From contig NZ_QPJC01000001.1 in NCBI RefSeq assembly GCF_003337235.1, positions 62,001 through 126,000 of the forward strand: a stretch of DNA of 64,000 bases. The letters are read 5' to 3'. Source of the stretch: Halopolyspora algeriensis. Its GTDB lineage: Bacteria; Actinomycetota; Actinomycetes; Mycobacteriales; Pseudonocardiaceae. The notes beneath the pieces were generated by a model. That model saw only the letters and a list, made by a program, of their open reading frames with translations, was not told the DNA's origin and searched no databases. The translations under genes were made by a program, and so were the position numbers. Below, in pieces: positions 16,611-26,088 of this stretch (its first letter is position 1; every line of letters starts with the position of its first letter).

Positions 16611-18365
16611 TCAACGCAGGCTGAGAGTGCGCACGATCCCCGCACATGCGGACAGCACGGTCTTCTTCTTCGCAGGGGGATACTGGCATCCGACACTGAT
16701 CCGTGCCGTCCCTTCGTGCAGGACGTACCAGTCCACAGCGGTAGCCTGACGCTGTTGCCGGTAATGCACGACGTCCCTGCCCGCGAACCGGGCGTGCGCC
16801 TCGAATCCGGAGAACGGACGTCCGGCCGCGACCTGCCCGTCGTAACGGCGCCGCAGATCCCGCACGGAGCGCTCGCGCTGCTCCTCGACGTTGTAGTCGA
16901 ACTCGCCTTTGCGCACCGAGACCACGCTGCCCTGCCCGCCGTCCCGAGGGCTCACTCGCGTCTCCCACAGCTCGGGATCCCCGCCGCCCTGCTTCCAGTC
17001 CGCCGGATACTCGAACTCGTATCCGTACCGAGCGACATGCCGGACCTGTGCCCGCGCCTCATCGGCGCCACCACCGGCGAGCATCACGGCCGCGACCACC
17101 CCGGCCACCACCACACCGGCAACACCGGCGAACACCCAGGGCAGCCGCGCACGGCGCCGCGGTGGTGCGGTCATGACCGGTCGCGTCCGATCGCTGCCCC
17201 CGATCACGATCGTCGAGGCCCTGCTCAGCGAATCACCCGACGTGACATCGGACCGCCCCGCCACGGCCGGCGCACCGTGTGGGCCTGTCCCGCCGGTACC
17301 GGCCTCCGTCCGTGCCGCGCGCAGAGCACCCCGGCAGACCACCGTCTCCGGCTGGTCCAGTGTGGTCGGAACGACTCCGATGCGCTCGTGGATCAGGCGG
17401 GAGACCAGCGGCACGCGGCTGGAACCTCCCACCAGGAAGACCCCGGCGAGCTGCCCGAGGGCGACCTGCCCCTCGCGCAGGGTGGCCACCAGCAGGTCCA
17501 CGACCCTCCCCAGTGGCTCGGCGATGAGTCGCTCCAGATCCGACCTGGTGACATGGGCATCGGAAAACGGCGGCGGCAGGGGCACGTCGGTATAGCTGTG
17601 CCGCGACAGGGTCTCCTTCGCGCCGCGGACATCCTGCCGCAGGACCCGTCTGCGCCGCCGGTCGGCCATCTCGCGGCCCTCGACCAGTCGGCGCCAGCCC
17701 TGCGGGTCGGTGGACGAGACGGTGTCACCGATGTGCTCGAGAAGCATCTGGTCGATGTCGGCTCCGCCGAAGTTCGGTTCGCCACGGGAAGCCGACACCC
17801 GAAACGTGGGGCCCTGCTTGTGCACCACGCTGGCATCGACCGTGCCACCCCCGAGGTCGAGCACGGCCAGCGCACTGCCGTCCGGCAGCCCGTGGCCCGC
17901 CGAGTGGAACACCGCCGCCCCCACCGGCTCGGGAACCACGGCCAGCCCGCGCGCCAGGCCGGAAGCCGCACGATGGAGCCGGCCGGTCCGCAACGATCCC
18001 CAGTCCGCCGGATGGCTCAGGACCAGCAGATCGACGACCGCGCCGCCCGCGTAGCGGCGGGCCTCGCCGACCACGCGCTGCAGTACCGCACGGATCACCG
18101 CACCGACGTGGAGAACGGAACCGCCCAGCAGCAACTCACCCTCGTCGATACGTCGCTTGGGGTGCGGTTCGAAGCGGGACGGGTCCACGGCTGCCTGCCG
18201 CTCGGCTTCCTGCCCGACGAACACGGTGCCGTCCGCGGCGGCGAACACCGCGGACGGCACCAACGGTTGGCCGTCGATGACCACCACGTGTGGTTCGCCG
18301 CCATCGACGGAGACCGCCGTGCAGGTGCTCGAAGTACCGAAGTCGACCGAGACGTGCAGGGTCAC
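16611..18365 (-). CDS. Hsp70-like type VII secretion-associated membrane protein (Rv3446c-type C-terminus)
   Basis: The 584-residue protein has three parts. Residues 1 to about 360 are an Hsp70/actin-fold ATPase, with V-D-F-G-T-S-S-T near the start, L-D-L-G-G-G-T-V-D-A in the middle and F-L-V-G-G-S-S-R-V-P later. There is one membrane helix at about 408-430 (W-V-F-A-G-V-A-G-V-V-V-A). An outer domain of about 150 residues follows, matching the type VII secretion-associated Rv3446c family (R-Y-G-Y-E-F-E-Y-P-A-D-W). No peptide-binding Hsp70 domain is present. The start is the GTG at 18365, with AAAGGAG 6 nt upstream. It lies between the esx pair and eccC, as in M. tuberculosis, and may link ATP-dependent folding or sensing to the channel. 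Confidence 0.88.
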   Translation of the reverse strand: MTLHVSVDFGTSSTCTAVSVDGGEPHVVVIDGQPLVPSAVFAAADGTVFVGQEAERQAAVDPSRFEPHPKRRIDEGELLLGGSVLHVGAVIRAVLQRVVGEARRYAGGAVVDLLVLSHPADWGSLRTGRLHRAASGLARGLAVVPEPVGAAVFHSAGHGLPDGSALAVLDLGGGTVDASVVHKQGPTFRVSASRGEPNFGGADIDQMLLEHIGDTVSSTDPQGWRRLVEGREMADRRRRRVLRQDVRGAKETLSRHSYTDVPLPPPFSDAHVTRSDLERLIAEPLGRVVDLLVATLREGQVALGQLAGVFLVGGSSRVPLVSRLIHERIGVVPTTLDQPETVVCRGALRAARTEAGTGGTGPHGAPAVAGRSDVTSGDSLSRASTIVIGGSDRTRPVMTAPPRRRARLPWVFAGVAGVVVAGVVAAVMLAGGGADEARAQVRHVARYGYEFEYPADWKQGGGDPELWETRVSPRDGGQGSVVSVRKGEFDYNVEEQRERSVRDLRRRYDGQVAAGRPFSGFEAHARFAGRDVVHYRQQRQATAVDWYVLHEGTARISVGCQYPPAKKKTVLSACAGIVRTLSLR

Positions 18366-18519
18366 GTACAACTCCTTTGCCGTGGCCGGATTTCGCGCTT
18401 CGCCGACGCCACCGGCCGGGCATCGGCTCAGCGGTGCGATCCGCTTGCGAGCACCCTAGAGGTACGGGGCGTACACGCCTCAACAATTCACCCCGGATCG
18501 GGGGACCACAGGAGAGCGA

Positions 18520-18548
18520 GCGGAACTGCCGACCACCGGCAGTTCCGC
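18520..18548 (-). terminator. Hairpin terminator after eccC
   Basis: A 12-bp perfect stem (GCGGAACTGCCG with its complement) and a 5-nt loop begin 32 bp past the eccC stop. There is no U-tract. It separates eccC from the Hsp70-like gene. Confidence 0.65.
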
Positions 18549-18579
18549 CACTCGAACACCCTGCTTTTCGGGTTGCTGC

Positions 18580-21500
18580 CTACTCCGGACGGATGAAGGC
18601 GGTCTGGACCAGCTGAGGCCCACCCCGCAGGCTGCGGCTGACCAGTGTCCCCCGCCCCGGTGACAGGGGGCGGGACTTGACGTTGCCGACGAGCTGACCG
18701 TCGTCCTTGTTGGCGCTCATGGCCAGGCCGGGAGCCGAGGACTCCCGCATCTTGCCGATGACGGGTTCGAACAGGGCCCGGTTGGCACCACCGGAGTTGC
18801 GGGCCAACACGATGTGCAGGCCGACATCGCCGGCCTGCGGGATGTAGTCGGCCAGCGGCGCCAGTGGATTGTTGCCCTGGGGCGCGACCAGCTCGTAGTC
18901 GTCGACGATGACGAACAGCTCGGGACCGGACCACCAGGAACGGTTCCTGAGCTGTTCCTGCGTCACGTCCGGACCGGGCAGCCGCTTCTTCAGCGCATTG
19001 GTCACTTCGCCCACGTTGCTCTTGAGCTGGTCGGCGGACACGGAGTACTCGAGCAGGTGCTTGGTGTCGAGGAATCCGAGCATCGTGCGCCGGTAGTCCA
19101 CCAGCAGGATCAGTGCCTCCTGCGGTGTGTAGCGTTCGGTGATACCTCGCACGATCGTGCGCAGCAGGGCCGTCTTGCCCGACTCGCGTTCCCCGAAGGC
19201 GTGGAAGTGCGGCTCGGCCACGAAATCCAGATACATCGGCTGGAGCCCGTCCTCGTTGATGCCGATCGGCACCAGCTTCGGCTTCGGCTGCTGCTCCACC
19301 GAGGGCAGCTGCTCGTAGGGCAGCATGTCCGGCAACAACCGCACCTGCGGCGCGGGACGCCCCTTCCACGAGCTGCGAACCCGGTTGACCAAATCGGACA
19401 CACCGCCGGAGAGGTCCTCGTTGTAGGCCTCCCAGCCCTCCCGATCGGCCAGGTTCTCACTGTCCACCCGGGGCAGTGCCGTCAGAAAGTGCATTTTGCT
19501 CGGGTGCAGGCCTCGGCCGGGGCGGCCCGCGGGCACGTTCACCGCGACCTTGCGGTCGATCTCGGACTCTCCGGCGTCCCCCAGCCGCAGCTCGAACCGG
19601 GTCCCCAGCAGGTCCTTCAGCGCGGGCCGGATCTCCGCCCATCGATTGGCCGAGACGAACACGTGGATGCCGAACGTCAGCCCCTGTGCGGCCAGGTTGA
19701 GCACGTCCTGCTCCAGCGATTCGAACTCGTTGCGGAAAGCACCCCACCCGTCCACTATCAGGAACACGTCACCGTAGGGATCGTCGGCGATCTCCCCGCG
19801 GCGCTTGCGGGTGCGGAAATCCGCCATCGAGTCGAGGGACATCTCCTGAAAACGAGCCTCGCGCTCGGCCAGCAGCGCCTTCAGTTCCGCGACCGTGCGC
19901 CGCACCGTATCCGGGTCGCGGCGGCCGCCGAAGCCACCCACGTGCGGCAGTGTCTGCAGCGCCGCCATCGAACCGCCACCGAGGTCGATGCAGTAGAACT
20001 GCACCTCCTGAGGGGTGTGCGTCAGCGCCATCGAGGTGATCAGGGTCCGGAACAGGTTCGACTTACCCGACTGAGGCCCGCCGACGACAGCGCCGTGCCC
20101 GCTGGCACCACCCAGATCCACCACCATGTGGTCCTGGCGCTGCTGATAGGGCATATCGATGATGCCGACCGGAATCTGCAGCCTGCCCGACCCGGCATAC
20201 CCGGCCGAGGTGTATCCCCGATCGTCGGTGGCCGACAGCGGCGGTAGCAGCGTGTCCAGCGTCGGCGGCGCGTCGAGCGGCGGCAGCCACACCTGGTGCG
20301 CGGGAGGACCCTGCCCCTGGGCCTTGTCGATGATGATCTGGAAGTCCGTCGGAGCCTGCTTGTCCTCCCCGGGGGGCTCGGGCTCCGCTGCCGGCTCGGC
20401 AGCGGCGGGCTGCTCCGGCTCCCGAGGGACCTCGATGTAGTCGGGAACGAAGAAGCGGGGCCGCTTCACGCCGGTCACCGGTGAGGCGGCGACGGTCCGG
20501 CGCCGTCCGGTGCCCTGATGCAGATGTCCCGAGACGTAGGCGGCGCGGAAGCGCTCCATACCGTTCGGGTGCTTGAGGTAACCGTGGCCGCCGGTGGCGG
20601 GCAGGTCGGCGGCGTCGGGGACACCGATGGCCGCACGCGACTCCGCCGCGTTGAAGGTCTTCAAACCGATCCGGTAGGACAGGTGCGCATCGAGACCGCG
20701 CAGCTTGCCCTCCTCCAGACGCTGCGAGGCCAGCAGCAGGTGTACCTGCAGTGACCGGCCGAGGCGCCCGATCATGGCGAACAGTTCGGCGAAGTCCGGC
20801 TTGGTGGACAGCAGTTCGGAGAACTCGTCGACCACGATGAACAGGGCGGGCAGCGGTGCCAGGTCCTCACCGGCCTGGCGCTTCTCCTCGTAGTCCCAGA
20901 CGTTCTTGGCGCCCGCCTTGTTCAGCTCCTCCTGGCGCCGGTTCATCTCCCCGGCCAGCGCATCCTGCATCCGGTCGACCTGGGTGAGATCGTCGGCGAG
21001 GTTGGTGATCGTGGCCGAGACGTGCGGGGCCTTCTCGAAGCCGTTGAACGTCGCACCACCCTTGAAATCGACCAGCACGAAATTCAACGCGGTCGAGGAA
21101 TGCGTGGCCAGCAGGCCGAGCACGATGGTGCGCAGGAACTCCGACTTACCGGAACCGGTCGCACCGATGCACAGGCCGTGCGGCCCCATCCCGCCGGAGG
21201 CGGTCTCCTTGATGTCCAGCGAGACGATGTCGCCGTACTCACCCGGACCGATCGCGACGCTGTAGCGCTCCGGAATGGACCGCGGCCGCCACGCCTCGTT
21301 GAGGTCGAAGGTCATCGGATCGCCGGACAGTCCGAGCTGCTCCACGTAGTTCAGGTGGGTCGTCAACGGCTCCTGTCCGCCGCTGTCGGCCTCCGCCTGG
21401 CCCCCACCGGCGAGGCGGTACGGCGCGAGCTGCCGCGCCAGTGCGGTGACCTCCTCCTCGGTCATCGAGTCCGGCGTGCCGAACCACTCGACGCTGTTGG

Positions 21501-22611
21501 CGCTGCGCGCACCGATTCGTTCTTCCTCGACGACCATGCGCACACCGCGACGGGTGGTGAGCGGCCCCAGTACGTCCGACAGGTCGATCAGCGTCACCCC
21601 GGCCAGACCGCCCTCCATGAGGATCTGCTCCTCGCGGCTGATCTCCGCGTCGTCGAGCACGATCACGATGTGCGGCCCGTCCGGGGCAGGATTGTTGCGG
21701 CTGAATCGAGGGCGCTCGCCGAGTTGCTCGGCGAGCATCTCCTCGACCGCGCGCAGCGACCCCGCCATGAGGCGCTGCCTGCCGATGCCGTCGGTGGCGG
21801 TGGGGTGCTGAGCGTGCGGCAACCACTTGACCCAGTCCCATGTCAGACGGGAACGGCCACCGCTGGCCACCGCGATGAGGACGTCGTCGGGAGTGTGGAA
21901 GGTGGCCAACTGCGCGAGCATCGCACGTACCAGGCTTCGGCACAGCTCGCGCTCACCCTGCAGTCCCACGGCGGCGAACCCCCGCAGCGACGTCGCAACG
22001 GGCAATCCCGCCACCAGCGAGTGCGCCCGGACGAACCGGCGCAACGCCAGCGTGGTGATCGGCTCCAACTCGTCGACCGGTCCCGTCTGGGGCGGCACCA
22101 GGCGGGTCTCCAGACGCTGCGAGCCGATCCCCACCCGGACCTGGCAGAAATCGGCGTCACCGGCTCGGCGCTCCCACATCCGGCGGCTCGTCGCGATGGA
22201 CCACAGCGTCTGTGGCTCCGGGTGCACCCAGATCCGCGCCAGTCGCTGCTCATCGGCAGCTTCCCGCGCACGCTCGCGCATCTGACCGAGGTAACGCAGG
22301 TAGTCCTTGCGGTCCTCGTTCATCTCGGCCTTGCTCTGACCGCCGCCCTGGTTGCCACCGGCCATCATGCCGACGGTGGAGACCAGCATCATCATCGGCA
22401 TCATCAGCATCATCGGGTTGTCCTTCGCCCGCTGAAGCATGAACACCATCATCCCGAGCGAGGCGATGATCATGACGACCGGAAGGAACTTCTGAACGAT
22501 GTTGCCCGGAACGGCCCGGGGGATCTCGGGGGGCGGTTCGAGGTGTACCTCCCCGCCCGGTGGCTTCGGGGCGGCCATGCGTGGCGTTCGCTTGAACTGC
22601 AGCGTACTCAC
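18580..22611 (-). CDS. eccC: Type VII secretion FtsK/SpoIIIE ATPase EccC (fused Ca+Cb)
   Basis: EccC is the motor and substrate receptor of the ESX system. This 1343-residue protein has two N-terminal membrane helices (about 31-48 and 53-75, very rich in Met) and a stalk domain. Three ATPase domains follow, with Walker A motifs G-A-T-G-S-G-K-S, G-G-P-Q-S-G-K-S and G-E-R-E-S-G-K-T; Walker B-like segments are V-V-D-E-F-S, I-V-D-G-W-G and I-V-D-D-Y-E. All domains are in one chain, as in ESX-4 and most non-mycobacterial systems. I chose the GTG at 22611 (V-S-T-L-Q-F-K-R, the family's N-terminus); an ATG 11 codons later is possible. It is divergent from eccD. Confidence 0.95.
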   Translation of the reverse strand: MSTLQFKRTPRMAAPKPPGGEVHLEPPPEIPRAVPGNIVQKFLPVVMIIASLGMMVFMLQRAKDNPMMLMMPMMMLVSTVGMMAGGNQGGGQSKAEMNEDRKDYLRYLGQMRERAREAADEQRLARIWVHPEPQTLWSIATSRRMWERRAGDADFCQVRVGIGSQRLETRLVPPQTGPVDELEPITTLALRRFVRAHSLVAGLPVATSLRGFAAVGLQGERELCRSLVRAMLAQLATFHTPDDVLIAVASGGRSRLTWDWVKWLPHAQHPTATDGIGRQRLMAGSLRAVEEMLAEQLGERPRFSRNNPAPDGPHIVIVLDDAEISREEQILMEGGLAGVTLIDLSDVLGPLTTRRGVRMVVEEERIGARSANSVEWFGTPDSMTEEEVTALARQLAPYRLAGGGQAEADSGGQEPLTTHLNYVEQLGLSGDPMTFDLNEAWRPRSIPERYSVAIGPGEYGDIVSLDIKETASGGMGPHGLCIGATGSGKSEFLRTIVLGLLATHSSTALNFVLVDFKGGATFNGFEKAPHVSATITNLADDLTQVDRMQDALAGEMNRRQEELNKAGAKNVWDYEEKRQAGEDLAPLPALFIVVDEFSELLSTKPDFAELFAMIGRLGRSLQVHLLLASQRLEEGKLRGLDAHLSYRIGLKTFNAAESRAAIGVPDAADLPATGGHGYLKHPNGMERFRAAYVSGHLHQGTGRRRTVAASPVTGVKRPRFFVPDYIEVPREPEQPAAAEPAAEPEPPGEDKQAPTDFQIIIDKAQGQGPPAHQVWLPPLDAPPTLDTLLPPLSATDDRGYTSAGYAGSGRLQIPVGIIDMPYQQRQDHMVVDLGGASGHGAVVGGPQSGKSNLFRTLITSMALTHTPQEVQFYCIDLGGGSMAALQTLPHVGGFGGRRDPDTVRRTVAELKALLAEREARFQEMSLDSMADFRTRKRRGEIADDPYGDVFLIVDGWGAFRNEFESLEQDVLNLAAQGLTFGIHVFVSANRWAEIRPALKDLLGTRFELRLGDAGESEIDRKVAVNVPAGRPGRGLHPSKMHFLTALPRVDSENLADREGWEAYNEDLSGGVSDLVNRVRSSWKGRPAPQVRLLPDMLPYEQLPSVEQQPKPKLVPIGINEDGLQPMYLDFVAEPHFHAFGERESGKTALLRTIVRGITERYTPQEALILLVDYRRTMLGFLDTKHLLEYSVSADQLKSNVGEVTNALKKRLPGPDVTQEQLRNRSWWSGPELFVIVDDYELVAPQGNNPLAPLADYIPQAGDVGLHIVLARNSGGANRALFEPVIGKMRESSAPGLAMSANKDDGQLVGNVKSRPLSPGRGTLVSRSLRGGPQLVQTAFIRPE

Positions 22612-23000
22612 CGGACGCAGCACCCTTCCATGTCGTGACGGTCGGTTCTTCGAAACCCGGCCGAATGGTCTGATTCGAAAACGTGTCGGCGCCGTCCGCT
22701 GTGGACGGCCACCTGTCGGAATCCGGCTTGCGGACAGCATTCTGTCCGGTCCACAGCATCGGCGGTACGCGGGTACGGACGCATCGGCACGCGCCGTGGC
22801 CGGCCGAACGAAAAACCGCTGCCGCCGAGTTCGACCAAACCCGCCCCCGAAGCCGGCCGGTGCGGCCATACTAGGAGCGTTCGAAACCCGGGTGGGGTGC
22901 TTTGGCGGAAAATCTTCCCGCTTGGTTGGATCGAGCCGACCCACGGGAATCGACACCCGACAGCGAGCAACCGAAGAAACTAGTGGAGTAGGGGGCCCAA
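22612..23000. other. Divergent eccC/eccD intergenic region
   Basis: This 389-bp gap lies between the divergent eccC and eccD starts and should hold both promoters. On the minus strand TAGTAT (22868-22873) could be a -10 element for eccC, but no convincing -35 precedes it. GCGGAAAATCTTCCCGC (near 22913) is an imperfect inverted repeat that could be an operator. The frame open upstream of eccC is judged non-coding. Confidence 0.4.
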
Positions 23001-24413
23001 GTGGCGACCGGGACCACGGTGTTCAGCCGCGTCACAGTAGTGGCGCCGAAAACACGCATCGATCTGGCGCTACCTGCTGACGTCTCGGTGGCTGACCTGC
23101 TGCCGATGCTGCTGGACATGGCTCATGAAACCGCTCCGGACGGCGGGGCGCAGCACGGTGGCTGGTGCTTGGCGAAACTGGCCGATGCGGAACTGGACCC
23201 CAGTCAGACGCTGGCATCGCTGGGCATCGTCGACGGTGACATGCTGCAGTTGCGGCGCAAGTCCGACGATCCCCCGCCACCGCTGTACGACGACGTCGTC
23301 GACGCACTCGCCGAAGCCGAACCCGGCAGCTACCGCCCGTGGAGCAAGGAGACCGCCGCCCGGGTGGGCCACGCGGCCGGGGCAATGGCCATGGTCGCCT
23401 CGGCCGTGGCCCTCGGGCTGGCCGCCGCCCCGGAAGGCTTCCTGTTCCACATCATCGCCGCCGTGACCGGCCTGGTCGTCGCGATCTTCGCCACCGGCAT
23501 CGGCGCGATCGTGACCCGCGCCTACGGTGCCTCCACGACGGGGACCGTGATCTCCGCCGCGGGTGGCTTGCCGATGGCGTTCGTGGCGGGACTCAACATC
23601 GTGCCGGGACCGGACCCGCGGCCGGCGCTGTTGCTGGCCTGCGCGCTGGTACTGATCTTCTCCTCCGTCTCGATCATGGTGCTCGGCTCGGGCATCGTGA
23701 CCTTCATCGCCGCCGCGACGATCTCGGCCTTCGCGGTCGTGGCGTTCCTCGTGGCCACCCTGGTGAACGCGGCGACCGCCGCCGGTGTGGCCGCCGGTGC
23801 CGCCGCTGCCGGACTCGCGGGCATCTCACTGCTGCCGCGGATGACCATCCAGCTCGCCAAGCTGCCGCTGCCGCACGTCCCGGGCAGTTCCGAAGACCTC
23901 AGGGAAGACAGCGGCTTGGCGGACTACCGACAGCTCGAGCGGCAGTCCGGGCTGGCGCACCAGTACATGACCGGCATGATCCTGGGCTGCGGCGGGACCG
24001 CCGCCCTCGGGGCGATCATCGCCGCGAGCGCCCCCACCATCTGGGGCATCCTGCTCGCCGTGGTCGTGGCCGCCGTGCTGCTGCTGCGCGGCAGGAACTA
24101 CGCCAACGGAAGCCAGGCCCTCGCCCTGCTGCTCAACGGACTGCTCGCAGCCCTGGGAGTGACCATCGGCCTGCTGCTGCCGATGACCACGTCCCCGCTG
24201 GACAAACTCACCTGGGTGTTCTGGCCGCTGCTCCTGCTCGGCGGTGCGTCGATCGTGTTCGGCGTGGTGTTCCCGCACCGGCGATTCTCCCCGGTACAGC
24301 GGCGCAGCGTGGACATCCTGGAAGCCGTCCTGATCGCGCTGGTCCTGCCGCTGGCTCTGGGCGTGATGGACGTCTACATGACCATCCGCGACCTGAACAT
24401 CAGTCTCTTCTAG
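23001..24413 (+). CDS. eccD: Type VII secretion integral membrane protein EccD
   Basis: EccD (470 residues) forms the membrane vestibule of the ESX channel. The first 90 or so residues are the ubiquitin-like YukD domain (V-S-R-V-T-V-V-A-P-K-T-R-I-D-L-A-L-P). After a linker with P-P-P-P-L-Y-D-D come about eleven hydrophobic helices rich in Ala, Val and Gly, ending near the C-terminal R-D-L-N-I-S-L-F. The start is a GTG with a purine-rich site upstream. mycP follows after 9 bp, so the two are one transcription unit. Confidence 0.94.
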   Translation: MATGTTVFSRVTVVAPKTRIDLALPADVSVADLLPMLLDMAHETAPDGGAQHGGWCLAKLADAELDPSQTLASLGIVDGDMLQLRRKSDDPPPPLYDDVVDALAEAEPGSYRPWSKETAARVGHAAGAMAMVASAVALGLAAAPEGFLFHIIAAVTGLVVAIFATGIGAIVTRAYGASTTGTVISAAGGLPMAFVAGLNIVPGPDPRPALLLACALVLIFSSVSIMVLGSGIVTFIAAATISAFAVVAFLVATLVNAATAAGVAAGAAAAGLAGISLLPRMTIQLAKLPLPHVPGSSEDLREDSGLADYRQLERQSGLAHQYMTGMILGCGGTAALGAIIAASAPTIWGILLAVVVAAVLLLRGRNYANGSQALALLLNGLLAALGVTIGLLLPMTTSPLDKLTWVFWPLLLLGGASIVFGVVFPHRRFSPVQRRSVDILEAVLIALVLPLALGVMDVYMTIRDLNISLF

Positions 24414-24422
24414 GGAAGCGTG

Positions 24423-25859
24423 ATGCGCCCAACCAACCGCACGCACCGCGGCACGCACGGGCATCGCGGGCTCGCGCTGCTCGCCACCGTCGGGATGCTC
24501 ACCCTGTGCGGGCCGACATTCCCGGTCACCGCGCAGCAGGCCGAGGAGAACCGGCCGAGCGATCCACCCCCGCTGGACCTGGGCAAGCAGGCCTCGTCCG
24601 AGCCCCTGAGCCCCCAGAAGGACTTCACGCAGCAGCAAGCCTGCATGCAGGCCAGCAACGGCGGCCCCACCATCACCGAAGAGCCGTGGAGCCAGCGGAT
24701 CCTCGGTATCGAGCGAGCACATTCCCAGGGGTGGAAGGGCCAAGGGCAAACCGTCGCGGTCATCGACACCGGCGTCAACCCGCACCCGCGCCTGCCCCGC
24801 CTCAGGGACGGTGGCAGTGCCGTCCCCCAGGGCGGCGCACTCACGGACTGCGACGGGCACGGGACGATCGTGGCCGGAATCATCGCGGCCGTACCGACCC
24901 CCGACACCGGCTTCGTCGGTGTCGCTCCCCAAAGCACCATCCTGTCGATCCGGCAGTCCTCGGCGCTGTACCAGAACGAAGCCACCGGCAAGACGGTCGG
25001 CAACACGATCACAATGGCTCAGGCGATCAACAGCGCGGTGCGACAGGGTGCCGATGTCGTCAACATCTCCCAGGCCTCCTGTCAGCCGATCGCCTCGGCG
25101 GCAGGGCGACCGGGGAACGCGAAGCTGCACTCGGCGGTGCACAACGCCTACCGCTCGGGCGTGGTCGTCGTCGCCGCCGCGGGCAACACCGGAGACAAGT
25201 GCCGGAAGAATCCTCCGAGCGACCCGACAACAGCAGTGCTTCCCGCCTGGTTCGACAAGTACGTCCTGACCGTCGCCTCGGTCGACGCGCAGGGAGCCCC
25301 GTCGGAGTTCACGGTTCCCGGGCCGTGGGTGGACGTCGCCGCACCGGGCGAGAACCTCACCTCGCTCGACCCCGGCCGAAACGGCGACGGTCTCGCCAAC
25401 CGGATCACCCACGGCTCCGACGGCCGGCCACAACCCGTCCAGGGCACCAGCTTCGCCGCACCCTACGTCTCCGGGCTCGTCGCCCTGATGCAGCAGAAGT
25501 TCACCGAGCAGGACACCCCGCTGTCACCCGGCGAAATCATGGAGCGGATCGAGAAAACCGCCCAGCATCCCGGAGGCACCGAGGGGCGCAACGACATCAT
25601 CGGCTACGGCATGATCAATCCGATGGCCGCGCTCAACGACGTCGTCCCGGCCGAGCACGGAGCCGCAGCCGCGCCGGTCGAGCCTCGACGCCTGGAATCC
25701 CATGTCTTCCCGCAGGAAAACTGGGTGGCCATCGCCATCGCTCTCGGCGGCGCCGTGGGTGGACTCGGCACCGTGTTCTTCACGGCTTTCCTGATGAACG
25801 CGATCCGCAAGGTCCGCGCCCGCGAAGCAGGCACCTCGACGCCCGAGTCGCAGGCATAG
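24423..25859 (+). CDS. mycP: Mycosin, type VII secretion-associated subtilisin-like protease
   Basis: MycP (478 residues) is a membrane-anchored serine protease that stabilises the ESX channel and can process substrates. A Sec signal peptide covers about residues 14-38 and ends at V-T-A-Q-Q-A. The triad is D115 (V-I-D-T-G-V), H146 (D-G-H-G-T) and S343 (G-T-S-F-A-A-P), all present. The proline-rich N-terminal extension and a C-terminal membrane helix (about 440-462) followed by basic residues are typical. The ATG at 24423 has AGGGA 6 nt upstream; a GTG one codon earlier is possible. Confidence 0.95.
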   Translation: MRPTNRTHRGTHGHRGLALLATVGMLTLCGPTFPVTAQQAEENRPSDPPPLDLGKQASSEPLSPQKDFTQQQACMQASNGGPTITEEPWSQRILGIERAHSQGWKGQGQTVAVIDTGVNPHPRLPRLRDGGSAVPQGGALTDCDGHGTIVAGIIAAVPTPDTGFVGVAPQSTILSIRQSSALYQNEATGKTVGNTITMAQAINSAVRQGADVVNISQASCQPIASAAGRPGNAKLHSAVHNAYRSGVVVVAAAGNTGDKCRKNPPSDPTTAVLPAWFDKYVLTVASVDAQGAPSEFTVPGPWVDVAAPGENLTSLDPGRNGDGLANRITHGSDGRPQPVQGTSFAAPYVSGLVALMQQKFTEQDTPLSPGEIMERIEKTAQHPGGTEGRNDIIGYGMINPMAALNDVVPAEHGAAAAPVEPRRLESHVFPQENWVAIAIALGGAVGGLGTVFFTAFLMNAIRKVRAREAGTSTPESQA

Positions 25860-25906
25860 TCACCGTCCGCACAGCCCCGGTGCCTCCCTGCCGGTATACC
25901 GGTACC

Positions 25907-25933
25907 GGGCCGCCTCACCGCCCGAGGCGGCCC
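25907..25933. terminator. Hairpin between convergent mycP and eccB
   Basis: GGGCCGCCT (25907-25915) pairs perfectly with AGGCGGCCC (25925-25933) across a 9-nt loop, 47 bp past the mycP stop. It may end transcripts from both sides. The remaining bases to 26088 show nothing else. Confidence 0.6.
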
Positions 25934-26088
25934 TTCACCGCCGCGGCACGCTCATCTCCCGTCCCGGGCGAGTCCGGTGCCGTGCCGACCTCTCTCCGTG
26001 GGGAAGCCCACCCGCACCACCGGCGGCGGAAACAGTGCGGGCGGGTTCCCGGCTTCCACAACGAGGCCGACCCCGGGGGGCGCGGGCA

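Noticed and set aside
21022-22638. 538-residue plus-strand frame opposite eccC
   Set aside because: It is antisense to the conserved ATPase and lacks a ribosome site or domain.
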